From Notospermus geniculatus (taxonomy: Eukaryota > Nemertea > Pilidiophora > Heteronemertea > Lineidae): 64,000 bases of DNA. Position numbers and translations under genes: made by a program. The stretch is from the NCBI GenBank assembly GCA_002633025.1, contig NMRB01000069.1, positions 261,454 through 325,453 on the forward strand. The letters are read 5' to 3'. Under the pieces are notes generated by a model, which was not told the DNA's origin, ran no database searches, and saw only the letters and a program-made list of their open reading frames with translations. Within the stretch, counting starts at the first letter, position 1. Every line of letters begins with the position of its first letter. Positions 28,301-36,466 of this stretch are shown here, in pieces.

Positions 28301-31300
28301 TCACTCTGAACTTACCAAGTGCCCATTTTTTGCTGCCATGTGAATTGGACCCATTCCTTGTCTATTTGACCTGTTGACGCCACCAATGCCCCACTTATTG
28401 GCAACTGGGTTGTCGACTTTTGTATTCTCGCCATCGGCCTTGGCTTTCTTGAGCAATAACTCCACATTCTTTGGCCTTCCTGTCTGACAAGCTATCATCA
28501 TTGGGGTCATGCCCTCTGTCTCTGCTTCATCTGAACTGACACCCCTGGAAGTCATGGAAAGTACACTCAGATTATTTCAAGCTATAATGCTACAGGGTAC
28601 AAGTGAAGTCAAGATTTGGACTGCAATAGTCTCAAGGTTGAGCATTATGCCACAGAGGGAGAATCCATGTTCCAATTTTGATCATTTATACTGGCGGCAG
28701 GGTTCATGTTATGAGGACCACGGTCCAGAACTGACGAGCTAAATTCACTGTGTGTGCAACAATACGATGCCATCAAAGAATGTGACACATAAACCCACCT
28801 GCTGAGTAATAATTCAAGTGGACCCGGACCTTCGCAGGCTGCAGCATAGTGGATGGGTCTCCAGTGGTTTTTGTCCATGATGTTGTACTCAGGAAGCAAT
28901 GTCAGCAGTTTTGTCAGGTACTTGACATTTGGGTTGATGGCTGCACAATGAAGAGGCGTGATCTGCAAGGAAACGAAGGAATCCAAGACTCACTGTTTGA
29001 GGAAAGGTATTTCCTGATGCACAACTCGATATTTTGCTACACTTGTTTCTGATCTCAGCCTGAATATTTTCTGATCCCAGGTCCAGCTCTGGGAGGAAAA
29101 CTGGAGTATCACAAAACAGACCAGCTGAAGAACTCTGGTGTGCAGAATGGCTGGTGTGAGAGACTGCGTTTCACAAAATCATTCAAGTTTCAATGTCATC
29201 AATACCCCAGACCAGTGGAATTGTTCAGCCCTCACATTACGCCAACAGGTTCTGGTTTAATGGATAATAAATTGCTTACCCCTGCATTATCATATGGCTT
29301 CTTCTTGACCGACACAGACCTGACTTCTGAGAGATCCTCTTTATCAAACAGCAGCACCTGAAACATTCGCACAATGAATTACATTCTCTCTATCATTCCT
29401 TCAGAAGTATGCCATGAAATCACTTTTGTTCATCTTTCAACAGGCCTATATTTGTACAGAAACAAAGGTACTAAGAAGCCAAGTCCTTCAAATGGCCTTT
29501 TGTCCCATAGGGCCACAGATTCAAGGTTCAGCAGTAAAGAGAGTCCCAACTGTCACATTTCATCAAGGAAATGGCAAAATATCCTTGTCATTTTTTGTTT
29601 GTTGTGAAGCGACTAGATGCAGGAGCAAGACAAATGATCAGCACTTACCTCTTGGTGAAGGTTGTTGAAGCCAATATTTCCCGAGGAAATGTAATTCTCA
29701 ACAACATGTCCCGCCAGTTTTCGATGTCCTCGGCGCACCATATCGAATATTCTGCTATGGGCTGAAGAGTACTGAAATGGAGAGAAAGAGGAATGTTGAT
29801 CAATGCACAATCCACCGAAGTTTAGTCTCAAACTGGTCATTTTTATTCATTTTGACCTCTGTAAGGCGAGAGTTTTTTTATTGTTTGTTTCGCGGATTTT
29901 TTTTGGCATTTTTTTTGAGGAGGGCGGAAAAAATAAAAAAATAAAATTTTATTTTTCTCATTCACAAACTTGATGCGGGTACTTTTCAGGTAGGAGGAAA
30001 AAATAAATTTTTTTTTCAAAATAAAGTTTGTATTATTCATATATCCGAGTGTGGATGAACCAAAGACTTGCATAACGTATACCGAATGCCCGTGTTGCTT
30101 CAAGCGGCATATCGGCCTGCAGCTCCGTCGGCGTCGGTGTCCCCGCTCCTCCTTCAGCAGGCGAACCCTCTATTTTCACAACGCCACGTTCCTGCCATTC
30201 TTCTGGGAGATCCTGAATGATCAGATCGCCAACTGTGTCAATGTGAGCCGCATTGACAAACCGACGATGAACTTTCGGCCCACAATGATGTGTCACGGTA
30301 TACCAGTTCAAACCCGCCATTGTTCAGTCTACCTCCCTCCGGGGGAAGAGCACAAAAATGGCGGATGGGCCCACTCATACCTCTGACGAGGACTACGCCA
30401 TTTTGGTTGCGCAGACTGATTCTCTGTCGGTGGCGCGCCAGCTCTGGTACTGCATCTATTTATAAGTGGGTGCACAGAGCATGCACTGAACATGGCAGCG
30501 GCTCTTGACAGCAGAGGCCGCGACACTGCTGTTGAAGAGAGATTGGCATGCGGCCGAGGATGCGACACGGAAATTCCACCACGGCTTTCAGACTTTGGCG
30601 TCGGAGATCGGAGCGAAAATAAATAAAAAAATTTTTTTTTAATTTCAAAATCGGGAAATTTGACGTCGGCGGATCCGCGAATGGCCAGAAAATAAAACTT
30701 TATTTTTTTTCCAAAACACCTTTTCGCCACGTCGGCGGGTCCGCGAAACAAACAATAAAAAAACTCTCGCCTAATCAGGACACCTCACAAGTAAGGACAC
30801 CAAATACCAGTGCATCCTTGATAGACAGATTCCACTGAATTTCAATTCATTTCAACATAACTAAATTAGGTGGCACTTACCTCAATATCTTTGATACCAT
30901 TTGTCATGATTCGTGAGAAGAATGTAGGCTTCACTCCAGCTTCAACTGCTGCCATGAACACATCACGAACAGAGTTTTTGTGGTTAACATGAGAGTCGTC
31001 CTGCAGTAAAGAGAAAGAGTGGGTGATATTGCGCATTATGTTTCTATTAAATAAATAATCAACTTTGAAATAGACAACACAACATTCACATTCTGATAGA
31101 TTTTGTGATAGGTCCTTATGATAGTTTTCCTTCATCACTGAGATTTTCTGACAGGTCCTTATGATAGTTTTTTTTCATCACTGTATGAGCATTCCAAAAT
31201 AAGGCCAGCCAGGACACACCCACTGCAGTTTATCTATTGGTAAGCAATATGATAATCAACGCAGCCTAAGTACAAAAATCTAGATGAACTGCCTTACCTT

Positions 31301-34285
31301 GAGCAAAGCATTATTGCCCTCCTTACTGCCACGACTCATCGTCAGCTTCCTGATCGAGGGTATCCCCAAAGACCGCACGTTATAAACCCCAGTGCCGATG
31401 ACAGACAACATGTTCAAGGGAGGTTGAACACGCTCTGCCTCGTCTTTGAAGATGGCCTTGTAAAGGATCTCAAATGCCTTGAGGTTTTCATTCTTGATGG
31501 CCATTTCCAGAGCCGAGATTTCCATGCTTATACTCCTCTTTATGCTAAGCTGGAAAAAGATTAAAACCTGGCACACCCATCGATTTTGAGTTGGGACTTA
31601 AATCAGTAATAAAGGGACTTGAATACACGGACAACAAAAAAATCCCGGTATTATAATATGTGACATCGAATCCACCATGTCAAGATTGAAAATTTAGCTT
31701 CTCTACGACTGTTGAGCACTGAGCAGATCCCATACCGAGAATCTGACCACTAACCTTGGCAATATGCTTGACATCATCCACGTAACGTTGCAGTAACTTC
31801 ATGTCATTGAGCTGCACAGCACGGAAGATCAGCTTGCTCGCAATAACACAGTCAATGGCAGGAACATTTTCCCTGAAATGCAGAAATTCAAATGGTCTAC
31901 ATAGCTGCTTCGAGTGGGAAATAAAACCCAGTGTTCGGTAAACAAACTAGAATTCTCTCAGAATAGAGGTTTCCCACGTGACGTCATCAAGGCCGCGTTG
32001 GCCGTCAAATTGACCACGTGTTTCCTGAAGGAACGTCACGATGACGCGATGACGTTATTTCGTGTGGTGTCTCGTCGCGTCAGGCGGAACGTCAATCCAC
32101 GTGTAGCACCCTATTGACGCCAGTTTGCGTCATTTTGACGGCCAGTCACATGACTTGATGACGTCAGTGGGATTCCTCTATAGATTACTTTCATCATTTG
32201 ATCTAATGCAGATATGTTACCTTGATTCAAAGAATGGGTCTTTCTCCAGCACCTTGACAGCATTGTTGACTGTGAGACGATCATTAGGATGTTTCCTACC
32301 GGGAGGTGAAGGGGGTTTTGCTTTTGGAGACGTCTTTGCCTTTCCTTTAGAAGTGCTTGCTAAAAATGTGGGTGAAAACAAGAGAATGGGACATTTAAAT
32401 GGAGAAGTTGTGAATGTGTCATGCAAATGAAAACAGCACTTTTTGATAAAAGTTGAAGACGAGTTGTAAGAAAATCCATTTGTCCCCAATTATTTCAATA
32501 GAAACCTCAACTGAACCCAGCTTATTTCAATTGACTACCAATGAAAGGCACATTATCTTTCCTCATTTACAGATTTCAAAATGCTACCCATGTTTCTGAA
32601 AAAACATACCTTTAGTAGTTGGTGATGGAGTGGCCTTCTTTGTTCTTGTAGATTTTGCACTGCTCACTTTATTGGTAGCAGCTGAATGAGGCATATAAAC
32701 AGTCAGGAAGCAAAAGAGGCAAGGAAAATACAGTCCACTGGTGAAAATTTCATCCAATGTATGTTTTCTGAGAATTCTAACACAACAGTAAAGCTTTACA
32801 ACAGATTCTTCAATAAGTTCATCTGGTGTTAAATTCGCCCAATGTTGTCTATACAGCTTATTATGCTGTATTTGGCACTCAGTGCTCAATTCAATATTCG
32901 AAGTTAAGTTCATCATATAGCAGTACCTCTGGCCGTCTTTCTTGGGGAAGCAGGGGGCTTCTTGGATTTGCTCCGTGGGCTGGTTCTTCTTGATCTCTTC
33001 GGTGGAGCCGGTTCTTCTGAAATCAATGAAAATATCCAATAAACTCTTCTCTTTCACCATTTCCATTGAAATTTGAAATACAAGAGGCTGAGCTCTGTTG
33101 AGTTGCCACTTGAGTTTCAGACAGAATAAAAATCTTATAATGTAATTATTTAACTTGGATAGAACTTCTTTATTCTTACCTTCTTCAACCTCTTCTTCTT
33201 CCTCCTCCTCTTCCATTTCTTCTTCTTCCTCTTCATCCTCATCTTCATCTGGCTCTGGCTCAATGATCCCTTTCTCAGCATTCAGTGCCTTTTTCAGGAT
33301 CATCTCAGCCTTCTGTTTTTCCTTCGCAGGCAGTTTATACACCTCTCTATTCACAAACTTCATGTTCACAGAGGTCAGAACTGTCTCTAACTCAACTGTG
33401 TCATAGAAATCTAATTTGAAGACATCTGAAGGCCCCTCCTCGTTCGTCAACCAGCGAATTCTGAATGGCTTGCAACCTTTAAAGACGTTCTGAACTGCCT
33501 GGCAGATATAGAAACCAGCTGAAACGAAGAATATTGGACACATCATATTGAGGGTACAAATGGCACTTACCCATAAACCCCAGCTGCTATTCTCATGTTA
33601 TCACATGGACCCATTATAATATAATACACATACCATCGGCATTTCTGACAGCCAGAAATTTCCCTTTCTTGAAAAGCATGACTTTTTCTCCAGGAGTCGA
33701 CTTGGAAGACGTTGACGACCCATTACTCTTCGCTGGTGTCGCTTGGACGATCGGGCTTTGGTAAAAGGTGGTTTGCGTTTTCCTCCTTTTGGGAGTATCT
33801 TTTGTATCCCTTGGCTCTGGGGTGGGTTGAGCAGCTCGACGTTTTCTTGTCTGAAGTTTCGGGTGAGAGAATCGAGTGATGTGAAATTCAGAAACAAGCA
33901 GAGATACCACAATACAACATGTCAACAACCACCAGCTATGAAAATTCTGGCAGGGTTCAAAAATCAGCTGGTTTGGCGAATTTGCCGACTTTCATGCTAT
34001 ACAGCCTGTAATACCAAATATCCAAATGGCTTTGTGCTGACGGGTGTCCAATAATCATACACAGCAGACACATACCCTTGTTGGAGAAACCACCTCATCA
34101 GAAGATTTCTGCTGATCCATAGCTGCAGGCTCAGGTTTTTCTCTCCTCGCTGATCGTGGTGAATGGGGTGAGACAGATGCCTTGGCTGCCTGCACATTCT
34201 CAGTCTTTGTTGGTGAATCTGCGGTTGCCTCCCCTTTTGTCTTACTTGTTTTCTCAGCATCCATCTTGGCAGATGACGAAGCCAT
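13945..34285 (-). CDS. Ankyrin-repeat poly(ADP-ribose) polymerase with WGR domain (PME-5-like)
   Basis: NAD+-dependent poly(ADP-ribosyl)transferase of the large ankyrin-WGR-PARP type (C. elegans PME-5 is ~2,270 residues; this is ~2,330). Exons: 34285-34076, 33850-33634, 33518-33180, 33016-32927, 32681-32610, 32359-32221, 31872-31755, 31549-31298, 31000-30881, 29771-29649, 29357-29280, 28962-28799, 28544-28316, 28041-27885, 27718-27510, 27226-27127, 26975-26851, 26615-26580, 26401-26291, 26042-25893, 25692-25579, 25219-25078, 24483-24334, 23884-23602, 23445-23309, 23004-22759, 22610-22521, 21762-21613, 21191-21074, 20808-20712, 19519-19252, 19049-18944, 18669-18532, 18169-17924, 17803-17619, 17299-17192, 16959-16790, 16325-16187, 15917-15796, 15706-15625, 15413-15236, 15127-15014, 14772-14582, 14442-14214, 14102-13945. 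The N-terminus is basic and Ser/Pro-rich (MASSSAKMDAEK), suggesting a nuclear or chromatin protein. Phase carries through except at exon 25, the exon 33/34 junction and exon 36, described separately. One intron is GC-AG. Confidence 0.88.
16360..16750. repeat. 38-bp minisatellite in a PARP intron
   Basis: About ten tandem units of a 38-bp motif, containing CAATGCTCCAAGGG and GGTCAAAAGACTGATGG, lie between exons 37 and 38. The start positions 16611, 16649 and 16687 give the 38-bp period exactly. Units at the left end are more diverged. The array lies beside the GC-AG donor at 16789-16788. Confidence 0.85.
16790..17299 (-). other. WGR domain exons of the PARP gene
   Basis: Exon 36 (17299-17192) starts the domain with PYDALLNKVDV. 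Exon 37 (16959-16790) carries LIRHKGKDMFILFTRWGRLG, which contains the signature Trp-Gly-Arg, and closes with KVFKEKTGNDWSNIN. WGR domains in PARP1-3 contact DNA ends and signal to the catalytic domain. The segment NFYIIQ that should link both halves is present but in a different frame from PYDALLN, so this assembly appears to lack one base inside exon 36. Exon 37 ends at a GC donor (GCAAGT). Confidence 0.85.
18253..18480 (+). mobile_element. One-ended fragment of the GGAACCTC-terminus family
   Basis: It begins CAGTAGAACCTCCCTTTG, followed by GACAC and a CATTTCTATTCATTTTGAC string that recurs at 29840. No matching right end was found. It occupies most of the intron between PARP exons 33 and 34. 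Confidence 0.45.
20611..20690. repeat. Fold-back repeat, copy 1
   Basis: CATCCTCCCACAGCAGGGGA at the left and GGGAGGATGAAGAG at the right form a short hairpin element. The same design recurs at 38401-38499 and 39617-39722 with TTTTACCTCG and CTCCTCTTCAT motifs. Confidence 0.5.
21801..22459. repeat. Direct duplication of a ~300-bp intron segment
   Basis: Sequence from about 21801 (GTGTATGACACAGAATC) to 22064 recurs almost unchanged at 22158-22459. The copies are separated by ~90 bp containing CTCGCCTATTGGTCGAC and GCGTATAAGTCGACCCCC, a string resembling the end of a DNA transposon. It lies between PARP exons 27 and 28. Confidence 0.7.
23914..24060 (+). mobile_element. Diverged copy of the same tRNA-SINE family
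   Basis: The order of parts matches the copy at 24817: GTGGTGCAGTGG (A box), a GGTTTGACCCC-like B box, GTAATAGAGGGTGGCTCTC and GTTTCCTCCTGC. No clear target-site duplication is visible, so the copy is older or truncated. Confidence 0.6.
24601..24752 (-). mobile_element. Reverse-oriented diverged tRNA-SINE copy
   Basis: On the minus strand it reads ATGGCACAGTGG (A box) and GGGTTCAACCCC (B box), followed by the AGAGAGGGTGATC and TTTCCTCCTGC body motifs. It is a third member of the SINE family inside a 1.4-kb stretch of PARP introns. Confidence 0.6.
24817..25054 (+). mobile_element. Full-length tRNA-derived SINE with 13-bp target-site duplication
   Basis: The head carries a polymerase III A box (TGGCGCAGTGG, ~24833) and B box (GGTTCGATCCC, ~24877). 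The element is flanked by perfect direct repeats TAATCGAACCATT at 24804-24816 and 25055-25067, marking a recent retrotransposition into this intron of the PARP gene. The body includes GGTTTCCTCC repeats and ends in an AT-rich tail. Confidence 0.85.
30033..30320 (-). other. 95-codon open reading frame in the transposon core
   Basis: It starts MAGLNWYTVTHHCGPKVHRR just downstream (minus strand) of an AATGGCGG motif and ends at the left AT-rich arm. The residue composition looks protein-like, but I recognise no family. It is either a captured host exon or chance coding. Confidence 0.25.
30492..30626 (+). other. 44-codon open reading frame in the transposon core
   Basis: An ATG reading MAAALDSRGRDTAVEERLAC runs to a stop exactly where the AT-rich right arm begins. 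TATTTATAAG lies about 30 bp upstream at 30456-30465. No homology is recognised and it may not be translated. It faces away from a 95-codon frame on the opposite strand (30320-30033). Confidence 0.25.
31963..32181. mobile_element. Imperfect palindromic element rich in TGACGTCA motifs
   Basis: The arms start ATAGAGG, then TCCCAC, and each contains TGACGTCATCAAG, with GGCCGTCAAA further in. The 219-bp element carries two full CRE-like TGACGTCA sites, several ACGTCA/TGACG half-sites and three CACGTG or CACGTG-like strings. It lies between PARP exons 6 and 7. Confidence 0.5.
32221..33850 (-). other. N-terminal non-ankyrin region of the PARP gene: unnamed globular segment, acidic tract and basic Ser/Pro linkers
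   Basis: Exon 2 encodes a basic stretch (TRKRRAAQPTPEPRD) and then VMLFKKGKFLAVRNADA. Exon 3 continues with a folded-looking segment (FRIRWLTNEEGPSDVFKLDF ... FVNREVYKLPAKEKQKAEMI). It ends in a run of more than 20 Glu/Asp residues encoded by TTC/CTT-rich plus-strand sequence at 33180-33255. Exons 4-6 are Lys/Arg/Ser/Pro-rich linkers (PKRSRRTSPRSKSKKPPASP), typical of nuclear proteins. I do not recognise the globular part. Confidence 0.7.
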
Positions 34286-34720
34286 CCTTTACACAGCAGT
34301 TATACTGAAATGAGCACAGGAAAATATTCTTACCACCAAAACCTGACCATGATGACCACCAGGTGGCAGCGCAACATCAACAACACACTCACCAGCTCAC
34401 AACAAAGAAAGGCAATCAATCATTATCAACCGAACCAAACCGCAGACATGGCCATGTGTAACAGTAACACAGACAGCATATGCTCTGCTTGGCCCACTTC
34501 GCCACTCAGACCCCCCTGGGACGACACGTTTCCCTGTCGATCATTCCTTCAAAAGCTAGTGCTGCGAGGCCTGTTCATGCGCGCGTGTGCGTGCAGCCAT
34601 GTGTAGGCTATTTCCATGATTTCTGCACACCACGCGAGTATTGTGTACACACAGTGCCGGCCGCCGCCGCGCCGGCACAGTGTCATTCTGCACGCCGGTA
34701 CCGCCAGCAAGAAAAATGGT
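34286..34720 (-). promoter_or_regulatory. Candidate CpG-rich promoter of the ankyrin-PARP gene
   Basis: This is the region upstream of the PARP ATG at 34285, with a GC- and CpG-rich block at 34560-34700 that contrasts with the AT-rich surroundings. No TATA box was picked. The assignment rests on position and composition only. Confidence 0.3.
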
Positions 34721-36052
34721 GCATTACGCACGGTCAATCAACAATCGGTCAAAATTCTCATTTCTACTGAGGATACACGTATGTCGCATCATAGAAACAC
34801 ATTGTATTTAGGTAATACTTGCAGAATATCGGTGCAAAATGATCAAAACTACGACATCAATACCTCGGACGCATTTCAAGGCCGAGACGCCATGATGAGG
34901 AAATGACGGCCCAGTTTCCTCCCTCCGCAAGATTTCAATGGAGTTGTTTATAAGTCTGAGTTTCCAGGCCCGAAGGCACAGAAATCAGTCTATTAGTATT
35001 ATGTTCTCATATTTGTTGAACAATGTAGTTGTGAGTAACGTTCTTCACGTAATCGGGCAAAAATAGGCAGACAGGTAACTTCACTTAGGGATGTTAACTA
35101 AATAGAACAGCCTACACACTTGTCACGTGATCAATTAAATTTGGCGGCTGCTTCAAGAGTGATGGGACGGTTTTTCCTATCACACCGGTATCATTTTGCT
35201 CTGGACCCACGTGACCATGGTGACGATTGACGTCATTGAAAATGCGAGGGAACATGCCCGGGGAACATGTCGGATGGCTTTTTCTTCTTGTGTCCCTATC
35301 AATCGCAACTAGCGTTCACCAGCAGTGTTTGGGAAACACTAGTGAAAACCCTACCTAATTTGACACGTTTGCCAGCCAAGAGGAGACAGCGTGTGCGCCT
35401 CCTATTGTCAAGTCGTGGCTTATCCGACCGGTCTATTAGGGAACACTGACAGACGGGGAACAACTACAAGTGTTACACCGGTTATCATTCCAGCAAAAAT
35501 GGGTTCTTGCTCTGCTGTCGTGATCTGCCATCTTCTCCCATGTAGTACCGGATGCTTTGTTCCATCCGTGTCCTCTTTGTCAATGAAAATTGAAACACCA
35601 GTAATCAACATTTAATCAAAACTATTTATATACATAGTGATCAGTACAAAATTGTACATAATGATTGCAATTATTGCCTTGGCCTATGATTAGTCAGCCT
35701 ACAACGGTGGATATGGTCGCGAGGGTAAAAATAGAATAGAGATGTAACGGCCTATCATTCTGTCGTTCTTCACTCTGACAGGCACTACCACACTGAAAAA
35801 CTCTGCTTCATCAAAATGACGAACTTAGGTTCGTTTTCATTATCACCAAACAAGAGACCTTCCGGGTAGGCCCCACGTAAAACTCGTTCAAAGAAGTTTT
35901 TGAATGCCTTCACTGTTATCATTCGGTGACTGATTTATCGATAGGCCTACTGATTGATACGATGGGCCTGGGACACGTTGAAGCCGGTTAAATGGGACGA
36001 CAATCTGCCTCATGTGTTTTTCTGTCTGGCCTAGGCTAAGGCTAGGCAGTAG

Positions 36053-36189
36053 GCGCACACTGGCGGCAAATCTCAATGCGGTAGTGTTTTTAAAGTTGAC
36101 TGACCCGGCTGTAACGACGCCGAGACGGCGTTGGGCCAGTTGACTTTAAAAACACCCCTTCCGCATTGAGATTTGCCGTCAATGTGCGC
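36053..36189. mobile_element. 137-bp palindromic MITE flanked by TA
   Basis: The arms are inverted repeats of ~55 bp starting GGCGCACA, with GGCAAATCTCAATGCGG and TTTTTAAAGT inside. Both outer flanks are TA, consistent with a Tc1/mariner-type TA duplication. Confidence 0.7.
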
Positions 36190-36466
36190 CTAGCTTAACT
36201 ACTCATGTATAATGCGGTGTAGGCTACAGCATCGAAAACACAACATTCAGATCGTACACTGAACCTAAAATGGGAATCGTGAGACTCGTTATACATATTT
36301 CTGAATAATTTCGTGCTTCCCTAAAGTGCGTCCTCCAGTCAAAATATCTATATTAAATATCAAAACAAATCCGCATCCGATACCGGTATCAAACAAAGTT
36401 CCGCAACAAACGCCTGCTTGCGTCAGAGTTCAAGCTTCCCATCATGAATGATAATGCCTATAGGCG

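Larger units (their letters stand above)
29865..30771. mobile_element. 907-bp DNA transposon with 32-bp perfect TIRs and TAA duplication
   Basis: Both ends read GGCGAGAGTTTTTTTATTG inward and are identical for 32 bp. TAA is duplicated at 29862-29864 and 30772-30774. The arms are AT-rich and contain repeated subterminal motifs (TCGCGGA followed by CCGCCGACGT). The GC-rich core (about 30050-30620) has promoter-like sequence and two short divergent open reading frames but no transposase, so it is non-autonomous. The size of the duplication suggests PIF/Harbinger-type mobilisation. It lies between PARP exons 9 and 10. Confidence 0.85.
17924..31549 (-). other. Ankyrin-repeat region of the PARP gene
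   Basis: About 18-20 ankyrin units are recognisable by the TPLH-type turn. Examples: TPLHCAA and RPIHYAAACEG (28962-28799), GPIHMAAKNGH (28544-28316), ALMEAAARGN (28041-27885), TPLVYAVMNGH and TCLHYAAAYGW (27718-27510), AVHLMAKN (26042-25893), TPLIKAINDG (23884-23602), TPLHLAARRG (23445-23309), TPLSLAVLAGH (23004-22759), TPLHYAALT (21191-21074), TPIMYAVRQ (19519-19252) and TPLDCALNVG (18169-17924). Two acidic inserts interrupt the array (DDDADEDEDEDEDD in 24483-24334 and PDEDEEDSKEEVE in 18669-18532), plus a Lys-rich one (19049-18944). Ankyrin repeats bind protein partners, as in tankyrases; no target can be read from sequence. Confidence 0.88.
34286..36466. other. Intergenic region between the PARP gene and cadherin A
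   Basis: No coding exon was recognised on either strand. The first ~450 bp upstream of the PARP start contains a CpG-rich patch at about 34560-34700 (GCCGGCCGCCGCCGC), a plausible promoter. The remainder presumably includes the cadherin A 3' UTR below 36467. A TA-flanked palindromic element is listed separately. Confidence 0.5.

Noticed and set aside
33155-33406. Poly-serine plus-strand frame
   Set aside because: Antisense shadow of the Glu/Asp tract encoded by PARP exon 3.
32584-33546. 320-codon minus-strand open frame
   Set aside because: It reads through two introns. Only parts of it (33518-33180 and, in other frames, 33016-32927 and 32681-32610) are exons with proper splice sites and matching phase.
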